NCBI RefSeq assembly: GCF_001866055.1
Contig: NZ_MLQS01000030.1
Span: 249,500 to 313,499 of the forward strand
Source of the DNA: Anaerobacillus alkalidiazotrophicus
Lineage (GTDB): Bacteria > Bacillota > Bacilli > Bacillales_H > Anaerobacillaceae
DNA: 64,000 bases
Direction: 5' to 3'
Shown: positions 18,952 to 26,355 of the stretch, one piece after another
How the letters are laid out: each line of letters begins with the position of its first letter
Numbering within the stretch: the first letter of the stretch is position 1
Made by a program: the position numbers and the translations under genes
The notes under the pieces: generated by a model
Database searches by the model: none
The model's input: the letters and a program-made list of their open reading frames with translations, nothing else
What the model was told of the DNA's origin: nothing

Positions 18952-19650
18952 GTGGTAATTGGAATAATAGGAGCAATGGATGAGGAGATAAGATTATTTA
19001 AGGAAAGCATTGAATTTAAAGAAGAAGTTGTAAAAGCAACAATAACTTTTTATGTTGGCATTTTTAAAGGAAAAGACGTAGTGATTTGTAAATCTGGGGT
19101 TGGAAAAGTCAATGCTGCCATTACTACTCAACTTCTTATCGATCACTTTTCTGTTTCCAAAATTATTTTTACAGGAGTAGCAGGTGCTGTTGACCATGAT
19201 TTAAATATTGGTGATATTGTTATTTCTACTAGTGCAGTCCAGCACGATCTTGATGCATCTGCATTAGGGTTTAAAAAAGGTGAAGTACCGATGTTTGATT
19301 TTTCTTCTGATTTTCCAGCTGATAGTGAGCTTATAGAGTTAGCTCAACAAGCTTCAAGTTGCTTGGAAGGAGTAAATGTAGTAACTGGAAGGGTATTAAG
19401 TGGAGATCAATTTATTGCTGATCATAAAAAGGTAGAAGAGCTTGACAAAGTATTTTCAGGGAAATGTGTGGAGATGGAAGGGGCTTCTGTTGCACATGTG
19501 GCAATGTTAAATAGTATACCTTTTGTTGTGATTAGATCAATGTCAGACAAAGCCAATGGTGAAGCAAATGTTAATTTTACCGAATTTACTAAGCTCGCAT
19601 CAGAACGTTCTTATACTATTGTTCAAAATATGCTAGAGAAAATACTGTAA
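18952..19650 (+). CDS. mtnN: 5'-Methylthioadenosine/S-adenosylhomocysteine nucleosidase
   Basis: A 232-residue nucleoside phosphorylase-like hydrolase that cleaves methylthioadenosine and S-adenosylhomocysteine, feeding methionine salvage and the activated methyl cycle. Family signatures are IGIIGAMDEEI at the start, VICKSGVGKVNAAI, FTGVAGAVDHDLNIGDIVIS, MEGASVAHVA and the catalytic RSMSDKANGEANVNF near residue 197. The GTG at 18952 begins the conserved MVIGIIGAMDEE; the GTG at 18943 lies in the ribosome binding site. The family 1 hairpin C lies directly upstream. A terminator follows. Confidence 0.92.
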   Translation: MVIGIIGAMDEEIRLFKESIEFKEEVVKATITFYVGIFKGKDVVICKSGVGKVNAAITTQLLIDHFSVSKIIFTGVAGAVDHDLNIGDIVISTSAVQHDLDASALGFKKGEVPMFDFSSDFPADSELIELAQQASSCLEGVNVVTGRVLSGDQFIADHKKVEELDKVFSGKCVEMEGASVAHVAMLNSIPFVVIRSMSDKANGEANVNFTEFTKLASERSYTIVQNMLEKIL

Positions 19651-19656
19651 AAAGTC

Positions 19657-19693
19657 AGTGGAAGCAAAAACTGTGAATGCTTCCACTTTTTTC
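19657..19693 (+). terminator. Terminator after mtnN
   Basis: AGTGGAAGCA (19657-19666) pairs with TGCTTCCACT (19678-19687), followed by TTTTTT. Confidence 0.85.
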
Positions 19694-19896
19694 ACTTTCA
19701 AAGTGTGGAATAAATTAATTAGATTCGAATCAAATTTACAAACTTAAAACTACTTTCTTTTAAGTCACGTATATGAGCGAGTACAGTTTCAACTGTGATT
19801 TTGTTTCTTTCGCTTCTTTAAATAAGGAAAACGAATTTGGCATGGCATTATAGGATAAGCGAGCATTCAAAGTTTAACATTCTATTAGTTTTGTTT

Positions 19897-19926
19897 AAAA
19901 AAACCCGGCTAAAGATAAGCCGGGTG
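19897..19926 (-). terminator. Terminator of the class A PBP gene
   Basis: On the minus strand CACCCGGCT and AGCCGGGT form a stem followed by seven T, 17 bases beyond the stop codon. Confidence 0.85.
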
Positions 19927-19942
19927 AAATTGGTAAAATATA

Positions 19943-22885
19943 TTAATCTGTAGAGTTTGGAGGATTTTCACTCTCTCCATTGTTGCCATTTCCATCGTTT
20001 TCATCATTATTACTAGGTTGCTTTTTATTATCTTCGTTGTTTTCATCATTATTACTAGGTTGCTTTTTATTATCTTCGTTGTTTTCATCATTATTACTAG
20101 GTTGCTTTTTATTATCTTTGTTGTTTTCCTCTTTTTTACTCTCATTTTTCTTTTCATCATCACTATCTGCATTATCATCCGGTATTTTTTCTTGCCAATT
20201 ACCAGTAATGATTTGAGATGATGCTTCTGATTCCCTTCCGACAACATCAACTGCAGTTACTTTGTAGGCAAAGGCTCCGCTACTTAATGTGATGGAAAGC
20301 TCTTGATCTGATCTAATGCTTTGATAACGTGTGAAATTACCACTCCCATTTGGAGCACGGTAGATTCGATAGCCTATGATATCGTTATCCGGGTGCTTTT
20401 GCCACTTAAGATTTCCGTTTTCATTGATGACCGTAGTCAATCGACTAGGTGTTTTTCCATTGTCTTTAGCCGTTTGATCGGGAATAATTTTACCCCAATT
20501 ATTAGGGAGATAATCTAAGATATTGTTAATATCTTTAAACAAGTCACCTTTAATTGAAATTCCTCTTTGTGTAAATTCTTGTGGTGAATTCGCTAATGCT
20601 AGGTATGGTTTACCATTAAGCATTACAAAATTTACTCTTTCTAAGCTATTATCAACCTTATTAGGGGTATATTTAGCATTAAATAAATCTGTTTTTACAA
20701 GACCTGCTTCCCGACATAAGTCAGATGGTAATAGTCCAGTTACTCCGCAAAATGATTGACGTACGATACCACTCGGCATTTTAAACCTTTCGTTTGTACC
20801 AATAAAACCAGGATCAATCTTATGTGCAGCATTAGCAAGACTAGCCCAAATTTGCTGTGTTCTTGGTCCGGTTTGTCCCTGTAGTGGACTGTTAGTATCA
20901 TAACCAATCCATACCCCCATAGTAAAGTTTGGATTAAACCCTACGTACCATGAGTCATAGGTGTCACTCGTTGTACCGGTTTTACCAGCAAGGTCAGTTC
21001 GGAAATTTAGCATTCCTGGTAATCTTGAAGCTGTACCAGGAGAGACTTGGACATCCCTTAGCACATCAAGTGTTAAATACGCAGTTTGTGGAGAGAAAAC
21101 TTCAATTTCTTCATGTTCATGGTTATAAATAATTTCGCCATCTTTAGCTACAATTTTTTCAATCATGTATGATGGAATAAACTTCCCTTCATTAGCAAAA
21201 ACAGAGTAGGCATTAGTATTTTGTTCAACCGTAACACCATACATAAGACCACCTAAAGAAGTAGATTCAAATGGCTCATTTGGATGTAAGTTTGTAATCC
21301 TCATTTTAAGTAATAATTCACGACCATAATTTTGCGGTATCATATTAAAGGCTTTTACAGCCGGAACATTTCTGGATCGTTGCAGTGCTTCTCTTACAGT
21401 CATTAATCCCAAATGGTTATTGCCAAAGTTTGTTACCGCCTTATTAGGATTGCTTTTGTAATAATACGGTGTATCAGCCATAATATAACCTGGTTGAATT
21501 GCACCTAGTTCCATTGCTGGAGCATAAGCTAATAATGGTTTCATCGTTGAGCCATTTTGCCGATACGCTTGAGTAGCATGGTTTAAGCTTTGCCGTTGAA
21601 AGTCTCGCCCACTGACAAATGAAATAATTGCTCCAGTTTTATTATCAAGTAAAATCGCTCCTACTTCTTCAGGTTCACCTAGTTTATTAGCAGGTCCGAA
21701 TAAGTTATTGTTTTTTATTACTTCTTGATGAGCATCATAAATTTCCTTATTAATGGTCATGTGTATTTGATAACCATCTCTGCGTAAGTCACGACGAGCT
21801 TTTTCACGGTATTGGCTTTGTAATATTATTCTTTCATCACGATCTTCTATTTCATTAAGGTTTACCTCGTCATCTTCCATTAACTTATTTGAGAATATTT
21901 CAATGGCTCTTCTTTCTGCTTCTTGCATAAGTGCTCCATATTTTTGATGACTTGATGGAAGTGGGTCCGTTAAGTTAGCTCTAATATCATAATTTAATGC
22001 TTCTTCAAATTCTTTTTCGTTTATATAGCCTTTTTCTCGCATTCTCGTTAACACAGTTCTCATCCGGTTTAACGATGGGTCTAAATTTTCTTTCACACCT
22101 CGACCTTGTGATAAAAATGGAGTGTAGCCAAAAGGACTTTGAGGTAAGCCAGCAATGTAAGCAGCTTGTGGAAGCGAAAGATCTTTAGCGTCAACTCCAA
22201 ATATCCCTTGAGCAGCAGCTTGAACTCCAGCGATATTTCTTCCATTAGCATTTCTTCCAAAAGGGACAACATTTAAATATGCTGCTAAAATTTCCTCTTT
22301 TTCAAAAAAGTTTTCTAAGCGCATTGCTAATAGAATTTCTTTGGCTTTGCGATCAAATGAAACTTCGTTTGTTAAAATTTGGTTTTTAATTAACTGTTGC
22401 GTTAAAGTGCTTCCACCGGTTTGAAGTGAGGAATTGGAAAATTCCTGATAAGTTGCTCTTAAAATAGCTTTAGGTACAATTCCCTCATGTTCGAAAAAAT
22501 ACTCATCTTCTGTTGCGATAATAGCATTAATCAAATGATCAGAGACATCTTCTAGTTGAACTTCTCTTCGTTCTAATTCAGAAGGTAATGCACCGAGGAG
22601 TACGTTGTCTGCAAAGAAAACTTCTGAAATTTCTTCATAATTGTAAATATCCATTTTCATTTCTTCTTTGCTACGTATTTCTTCGTCCATTACAAGAGAT
22701 GCAAAATAACCTGCGCCTGCCCCACCTACAAAAAGAGCAAGTGAAACAAAGCAAATAAGGAATATTAACAGTAAATTCCAAACTACTTGATATGTTATAC
22801 GAAAGCTTTTAAATATCTTTTTTTCACTTAAAAATTTGGCAATCATATTGATTGAGAAGCGTCGTTCAGACCGTTTATTATCCAT
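19943..22885 (-). CDS. Class A penicillin-binding protein (PBP1A family)
   Basis: A 980-residue bifunctional peptidoglycan synthase. A basic cytosolic start is followed by one membrane helix (about residues 32-58). The GT51 glycosyltransferase domain (about 80-260) has ATEDEYFFEHEGI, GGSTLTQQLIKNQIL and RKAKEILLAMRLE. The transpeptidase domain (about 370-690) has the nucleophile motif STMK (about 446-449), SRN in RSRNVPAVKAFN, and KTGT (about 633-636). A fibronectin type III-like domain follows (about 810-905). The tail is hydrophilic and low in complexity, with three identical-length KKQPSNNDENNEDN units encoded by 42-bp repeats. GGAGG lies upstream of the ATG. It is transcribed divergently from tyrS; B. 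subtilis has no class A PBP at this spot as far as I recall. Confidence 0.9.
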   Translation of the reverse strand: MDNKRSERRFSINMIAKFLSEKKIFKSFRITYQVVWNLLLIFLICFVSLALFVGGAGAGYFASLVMDEEIRSKEEMKMDIYNYEEISEVFFADNVLLGALPSELERREVQLEDVSDHLINAIIATEDEYFFEHEGIVPKAILRATYQEFSNSSLQTGGSTLTQQLIKNQILTNEVSFDRKAKEILLAMRLENFFEKEEILAAYLNVVPFGRNANGRNIAGVQAAAQGIFGVDAKDLSLPQAAYIAGLPQSPFGYTPFLSQGRGVKENLDPSLNRMRTVLTRMREKGYINEKEFEEALNYDIRANLTDPLPSSHQKYGALMQEAERRAIEIFSNKLMEDDEVNLNEIEDRDERIILQSQYREKARRDLRRDGYQIHMTINKEIYDAHQEVIKNNNLFGPANKLGEPEEVGAILLDNKTGAIISFVSGRDFQRQSLNHATQAYRQNGSTMKPLLAYAPAMELGAIQPGYIMADTPYYYKSNPNKAVTNFGNNHLGLMTVREALQRSRNVPAVKAFNMIPQNYGRELLLKMRITNLHPNEPFESTSLGGLMYGVTVEQNTNAYSVFANEGKFIPSYMIEKIVAKDGEIIYNHEHEEIEVFSPQTAYLTLDVLRDVQVSPGTASRLPGMLNFRTDLAGKTGTTSDTYDSWYVGFNPNFTMGVWIGYDTNSPLQGQTGPRTQQIWASLANAAHKIDPGFIGTNERFKMPSGIVRQSFCGVTGLLPSDLCREAGLVKTDLFNAKYTPNKVDNSLERVNFVMLNGKPYLALANSPQEFTQRGISIKGDLFKDINNILDYLPNNWGKIIPDQTAKDNGKTPSRLTTVINENGNLKWQKHPDNDIIGYRIYRAPNGSGNFTRYQSIRSDQELSITLSSGAFAYKVTAVDVVGRESEASSQIITGNWQEKIPDDNADSDDEKKNESKKEENNKDNKKQPSNNDENNEDNKKQPSNNDENNEDNKKQPSNNDENDGNGNNGESENPPNSTD
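20001..20126. repeat. Three tandem 42-bp repeats in the PBP tail
   Basis: Three in-frame copies, 20001-20042, 20043-20084 and 20085-20126, each beginning TCATCATTATTACTAGG. The first two are essentially identical and the third differs by one base in TCTTTG versus TCTTCG. They encode 14-residue units of Asn, Asp, Glu, Lys, Gln, Pro and Ser. Confidence 0.9.
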
Positions 22886-22967
22886 AAATAATACCTCCTA
22901 CATAATCAACAAACATTATAGCATACATTGTCGATTTATTGTTTGAATGTTAACGAAAAAAGAAATA

Positions 22968-22996
22968 TTGACACGTTGGTATTTTTTTGATAAAAA
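22968..22996 (+). promoter_or_regulatory. Likely promoter of the tyrS leader
   Basis: TTGACA at 22968-22973 and TAAAAA at 22991-22996 with a 17-base spacer, just upstream of the T-box structure. Confidence 0.5.
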
Positions 22997-23029
22997 TTAA
23001 CCAATAATATATTTAAATAAGGCTAAGCT

Positions 23030-23270
23030 ATGAATGGAGACAGTAGTAAGTATTTCCCTGTTTTAGAGAGCTGGTGGAAGCTGAAAACCAGTACAAAAAT
23101 ACTTATGAATTACTTCCAAGAGCATCCTCTGTGAACAAATATTATTTGTATATTTAACTAGCAGTGGACGGTTAATCCGTTATATTTCCGAGGTGGGAAG
23201 TATTCATTACTTTCAACAAGGGTGGTACCGCGATCGTAAGTTCGTCCCTTCTTTGGGGCGGACTTTTTTT
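23030..23270 (+). ncRNA. Tyrosine T-box riboswitch
   Basis: The leader has the T-box core GGTGGTACCGCG at 23221-23232, which pairs with the acceptor end of uncharged tRNA. Stem I carries the conserved AGAGAGCTGGTGG and CCAGT elements, and the specifier is TAC (23111-23113) in the context GAATTACTTCCAAGAG, matching tyrosine. It ends in a G-U-containing terminator stem GTTCGTCCC / GGGGCGGAC and seven T (23240-23270). Uncharged tRNA-Tyr should favour the antiterminator and allow tyrS expression. Confidence 0.95.
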
Positions 23271-23280
23271 GTACTTTATT

Positions 23281-23386
23281 GAAATTTTTTTACTAATTCA
23301 ACCACGTAAAACTATACCTAGTTGAAATGCACAATTAATAGATACAGTTTCCAAGTTGAGAAAAATCTGTATTATGAAATTCATTA
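23281..23386. repeat. Family 3 repeat, copy 3, inside the tyrS leader
   Basis: Degenerate copy with GAAATT at the left, AAACTATACCTAGTTGAAA in the middle and ATTATGAAATTCATTAA at the right. It sits between the T-box terminator and the tyrS ribosome binding site, so it is transcribed with the read-through mRNA. Confidence 0.6.
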
Positions 23387-23480
23387 ATGTATATAAAATT
23401 TCAATTAAAGTAAAAAGGAACGGTTTAAAAAACGGCATGGTTTAAAGTCAAATTTGTCATCAAAATAAGGAGAGAAAAAA

Positions 23481-24743
23481 ATGGATTTATTAAAGGATTT
23501 AGAATATCGAGGTTTGATCAATCAAGTAACAGATTTAGAAGGATTAAAAAAGCAATTAGAAGAAGGACAAGTAACATTATACTGTGGATTCGATCCGACT
23601 GCAGATAGCTTGCATATTGGTCATTTATTAACAGTATTAACGTTACGTCGTTTTCAATTATCTGGAAATAAACCTCTTGCTCTTGTTGGGGGGGCTACGG
23701 GATTAATTGGAGATCCGAGTGGAAAAAAAGCTGAACGTACTTTAAATGAAAAAGAAATTGTTATCCAATTTAGTAATCGCATTAGAGAACAATTATCTCG
23801 TTTTTTGGATTTTAGTGGAGACAATGCTGCAAAAACGGTTAATAATTACGACTGGATTGGGAGTTTAGATGTTATTTCGTTTTTAAGAGATGTAGGTAAG
23901 AATTTTGGACTGAATTATATGTTAGCGAAAGACTCAGTTGAGTCAAGAATTCAAACAGGGATTTCGTTTACTGAATTTAGTTACATGATTTTACAATCTT
24001 TTGACTTTTTGAAGTTGTATGAAAATGAAAATTGTCGTTTGCAAATTGGTGGAAGTGATCAGTGGGGGAATATTACAGCAGGACTTGAGTTGATTAGAAA
24101 GTCAACAGAAGGTGAAGCGAAAGCTTTTGGTTTTACAATTCCATTGGTAACGAAAAGTGATGGAACTAAATTTGGTAAAACTGAAGGTGGAGCAATATGG
24201 TTAGATGAAGAAAAAACCTCTCCGTATGAACTTTATCAGTTTTTTATAAATACTGATGATCGTGACGTTGTTAAGTTCTTAAAATACTTCACTTTCCTAA
24301 GTCATGAAGAAATTAATGTCTTAGAGGAGGAAGTACGTACAGCACCTGAAAAGAGAAGTGCTCAAAGAAAATTAGCAGAAGAAGTAACACAGCTTGTTCA
24401 TGGAAAAGAAGCATTATCTCAAGCAATTCGAATTTCAGAAGCATTGTTTAGTGGAAATATTGCAGACTTGAATGCTAATGAAATAAAGCAAGGCTTTAAA
24501 GATGTTCCGTCTTTTGAAAGTAGTGAGAAAGAAATTAGCTTATTAGATTTGTTAGTTACTGCTAAAATTTCACCATCAAAGCGCCAAGGGAGAGAAGATA
24601 TTCAGAATGGTGCTATTTATGTTAATGGTGTCCGCACAACTGAACTAGACAAAGTGATTACTACTCAAGATCGGATTGAAAATCAGTTTACAATTGTCCG
24701 ACGTGGTAAAAAGAAGTATTTCGTGATTAAATATAACAATTGA
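23481..24743 (+). CDS. tyrS: Tyrosyl-tRNA synthetase
   Basis: A 420-residue class I aminoacyl-tRNA synthetase that charges tRNA-Tyr. The Rossmann core has YCGFDPTADSLHIGHLL with the HIGH motif near residue 45, GGATGLIGDPSGK, LQIGGSDQWGN and the KMSKS-equivalent KFGKT near residue 231. The C-terminal S4-like RNA-binding domain occupies about residues 352-416 (SPSKRQGREDIQNGAIYVNG). The length equals B. subtilis TyrS. AAGGAGAG precedes the ATG. Expression is controlled by the T-box upstream, and a family 3 repeat begins three bases beyond the stop codon. Confidence 0.97.
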   Translation: MDLLKDLEYRGLINQVTDLEGLKKQLEEGQVTLYCGFDPTADSLHIGHLLTVLTLRRFQLSGNKPLALVGGATGLIGDPSGKKAERTLNEKEIVIQFSNRIREQLSRFLDFSGDNAAKTVNNYDWIGSLDVISFLRDVGKNFGLNYMLAKDSVESRIQTGISFTEFSYMILQSFDFLKLYENENCRLQIGGSDQWGNITAGLELIRKSTEGEAKAFGFTIPLVTKSDGTKFGKTEGGAIWLDEEKTSPYELYQFFINTDDRDVVKFLKYFTFLSHEEINVLEEEVRTAPEKRSAQRKLAEEVTQLVHGKEALSQAIRISEALFSGNIADLNANEIKQGFKDVPSFESSEKEISLLDLLVTAKISPSKRQGREDIQNGAIYVNGVRTTELDKVITTQDRIENQFTIVRRGKKKYFVIKYNN

Positions 24744-24745
24744 TC

Positions 24746-24854
24746 GAAATTCATAATTACCAAAAATCAGCCGCAAAAATCTATATCTAGTTACTGGTTC
24801 GACTAACTAGATATAGTATCTTATTGACAAAAAATGAATTGTGAAATTCATTAA
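24746..24854. repeat. Family 3 palindromic repeat, copy 4
   Basis: The best preserved copy: GAAATTCATAATTACC at the left, a perfect 12-bp central stem CTATATCTAGTT (24781-24792) with AACTAGATATAG (24805-24816), and TTGTGAAATTCATTAA at the right. It starts three bases after the tyrS stop codon. Confidence 0.85.
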
Positions 24855-24917
24855 ATCAAGAAAAGCGCAAGCGCCTTGGTCACGAGCGATAGGCTGCTTG
24901 CGCTAGACAGTTTCCAA
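24855..24917 (-). repeat. Family 2 repeat, short copy
   Basis: Read on the minus strand it has the left end TTTGGAAACTGTCTAGCGC and the right end GGCGCTTGCGCTTTTCTTG, with the long middle missing. It is stacked directly against family 3 copy 4 and family 1 copy D. Confidence 0.8.
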
Positions 24918-24928
24918 ATTAGAAATTT

Positions 24929-25145
24929 ATAAAGCTGAACTTCAATCAGTGGGGGTTTTCCTTCATCCCCCACTGATTGTTAGTTCAACTTATACCACAG
25001 GCATAAGAATAACTAATCATCAGCTATCACTGATGAAAGTTATTCTATATCGGACCTTTAGGGGCAGTTTATCCCCCACCTAAAATTCTCGATTTTCTTA
25101 AGCTTTGAGGTGGGGGTCTTACTGCCCCTTAAGAGTGGGATAAAT
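24929..25145 (-). repeat. Family 1 three-hairpin repeat, full copy D
   Basis: A 217-bp copy in reverse orientation, nearly identical to copy E. On the minus strand it runs from TTTATCCCACTC through the three hairpins to CAGCTTTAT. The flanks match copy F on both sides: ATAATCAGAA before it and AAATTTCTAATTTGG, the start of family 2, after it. Confidence 0.88.
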
Positions 25146-25155
25146 TCTGATTATG

Positions 25156-25188
25156 TAAAAAAAAACCACGCAACGCGTGGTTTTTTTT
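25156..25188 (-). terminator. Terminator of rpsD, potentially bidirectional
   Basis: ACCACGC, loop, GCGTGGT flanked by a run of A on one side and of T on the other. Confidence 0.88.
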
Positions 25189-25189
25189 A

Positions 25190-25792
25190 TTAACGTGAGT
25201 AGTATTCAACGATAAGTTGCTCAGTAACTTCAGCAGGTAACTCAGAACGCTCTGGGTAACGAGTGTAAGTACCTTGTAATTTTTCAGCATCAAACTCGAT
25301 GTAAGAAGGTACGAAGTTATTAACTTCAATAGCTTCTTTAATTACAGCAAGGTTAGCTGATTTTTCGCGAACACTAATCGTTTGACCAGGTTTAACACGG
25401 TATGATGGAATATCAACACGTCCACCATCTACAACGATGTGACCATGGTTTACTAATTGACGAGCTCCACGACGTGTGCGAGCTAAGCCCATACGGTAAA
25501 CGATGTTATCTAAACGTGACTCAAGTAAAATCATGAAATTCTCACCGTGAATTCCAGGCATTTTACCAGCATCATCGAAAATGCGACGGAATTGACGCTC
25601 ATTTACACCGTACATATGACGAAGTTTTTGCTTTTCTTGAAGCTGAACACCGTATTCTGATAATTTCTTTCTTTGGTTAGGACCGTGTTGTCCTGGTGCG
25701 TAAGGACGTTTTTGTAATTCTTTTCCTGTTCCGCTTAATGAAATCCCTAAGCGACGAGATAATTTCCAAGATGGACCTGTATAACGAGCCAT
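25190..25792 (-). CDS. rpsD: Ribosomal protein S4
   Basis: A 200-residue primary 16S rRNA-binding protein of the small subunit, also a translational autoregulator. [40 protein letters not shown] and the S4 domain [19 protein letters not shown] here as [15 protein letters not shown] are typical. The length matches B. subtilis RpsD. GGAGGAGT precedes the ATG. It is monocistronic, convergent with tyrS as in B. subtilis, and preceded by a leader of about 205 bases. Confidence 0.97.
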   Translation of the reverse strand: MARYTGPSWKLSRRLGISLSGTGKELQKRPYAPGQHGPNQRKKLSEYGVQLQEKQKLRHMYGVNERQFRRIFDDAGKMPGIHGENFMILLESRLDNIVYRMGLARTRRGARQLVNHGHIVVDGGRVDIPSYRVKPGQTISVREKSANLAVIKEAIEVNNFVPSYIEFDAEKLQGTYTRYPERSELPAEVTEQLIVEYYSR

Positions 25793-26000
25793 GAATGACT
25801 CCTCCTTTGTTATTTTAGTATTGATAAAATAACAACAGTTTTAGTAATCCCTTCAAAAGCTCATTTTATATTCATGCACTTTCGCTTCGACAGCTGGAAG
25901 TTACACAATGCACCTCTTTACTAATTGCAGCCGCAATAAAGGAGGTATAAAATGAGAAGAGTGTCAGATGAAGTTTACCTTGGCTGTCTTATTTTACACA
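25793..26000 (-). ncRNA. rpsD mRNA leader, probable S4 autoregulatory structure
   Basis: Between the promoter and rpsD lies a leader of about 205 bases. Its palindromes include ATTGC / GCAAT inside CCTC.TTTA / TAAAGAGG (about 25909-25946). In B. subtilis and relatives S4 represses its own synthesis through a structured leader, so this is the expected place; I cannot check the consensus structure. Confidence 0.5.
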
Positions 26001-26006
26001 AATAAG

Positions 26007-26035
26007 AGTATATGTTTTCTAGTAAAGAAAGTCAA
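26007..26035 (-). promoter_or_regulatory. Sigma-A promoter of rpsD
   Basis: On the minus strand TTGACT (26030-26035) and TATACT (26007-26012) are separated by exactly 17 bases. Confidence 0.75.
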
Positions 26036-26147
26036 GTTTTACTTAATAAAAAGTTAACCTTAGTCTGGTCAATAAAGGATTGACTAATTATTCTACCTTA
26101 AGATGTAAGATAAAATAGGTTATATACTTTCAAAAAATATTTAGTGA

Positions 26148-26230
26148 GAATTTCATAAGTCCAATCCGCCGACATCAAACTATTTTTAGTTGAAAATGTA
26201 CCTTACCTGTCAAAGACAAAGGTAAGTAGT
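26148..26230. repeat. Family 3 repeat, partial copy 5
   Basis: GAATTTCATAA and then AAACTATTTTTAGTTGAAAA and TGTACC align with copy 1, but the right half is lost. The rest of the 26036-26355 gap shows only AT-rich sequence upstream of the cyclase gene. Confidence 0.5.
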
Positions 26231-26355
26231 ATTGTGCGAAGATAAATAGAATGTTAATTTTTAGGTTTTTATAGTAAAAAATAACTATTTCTAATATAAT
26301 TATAGAATAGCTACAGAAATTTAACGTAACTTGTGCAATAAGTGAGGTGAGCTTA

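Noticed and set aside
20018..20221. Plus-strand hydrophobic frames opposite the PBP tail
   Set aside because: Antisense shadows of the 42-bp repeats; no ribosome binding site and repetitive Leu/Phe/Ile composition.
25952..26005. 17-codon plus-strand frame with a perfect AAAGGAGG before its ATG
   Set aside because: It is antisense to the rpsD leader, directly under the rpsD promoter; the purine-rich site is better explained by structure in the leader RNA.
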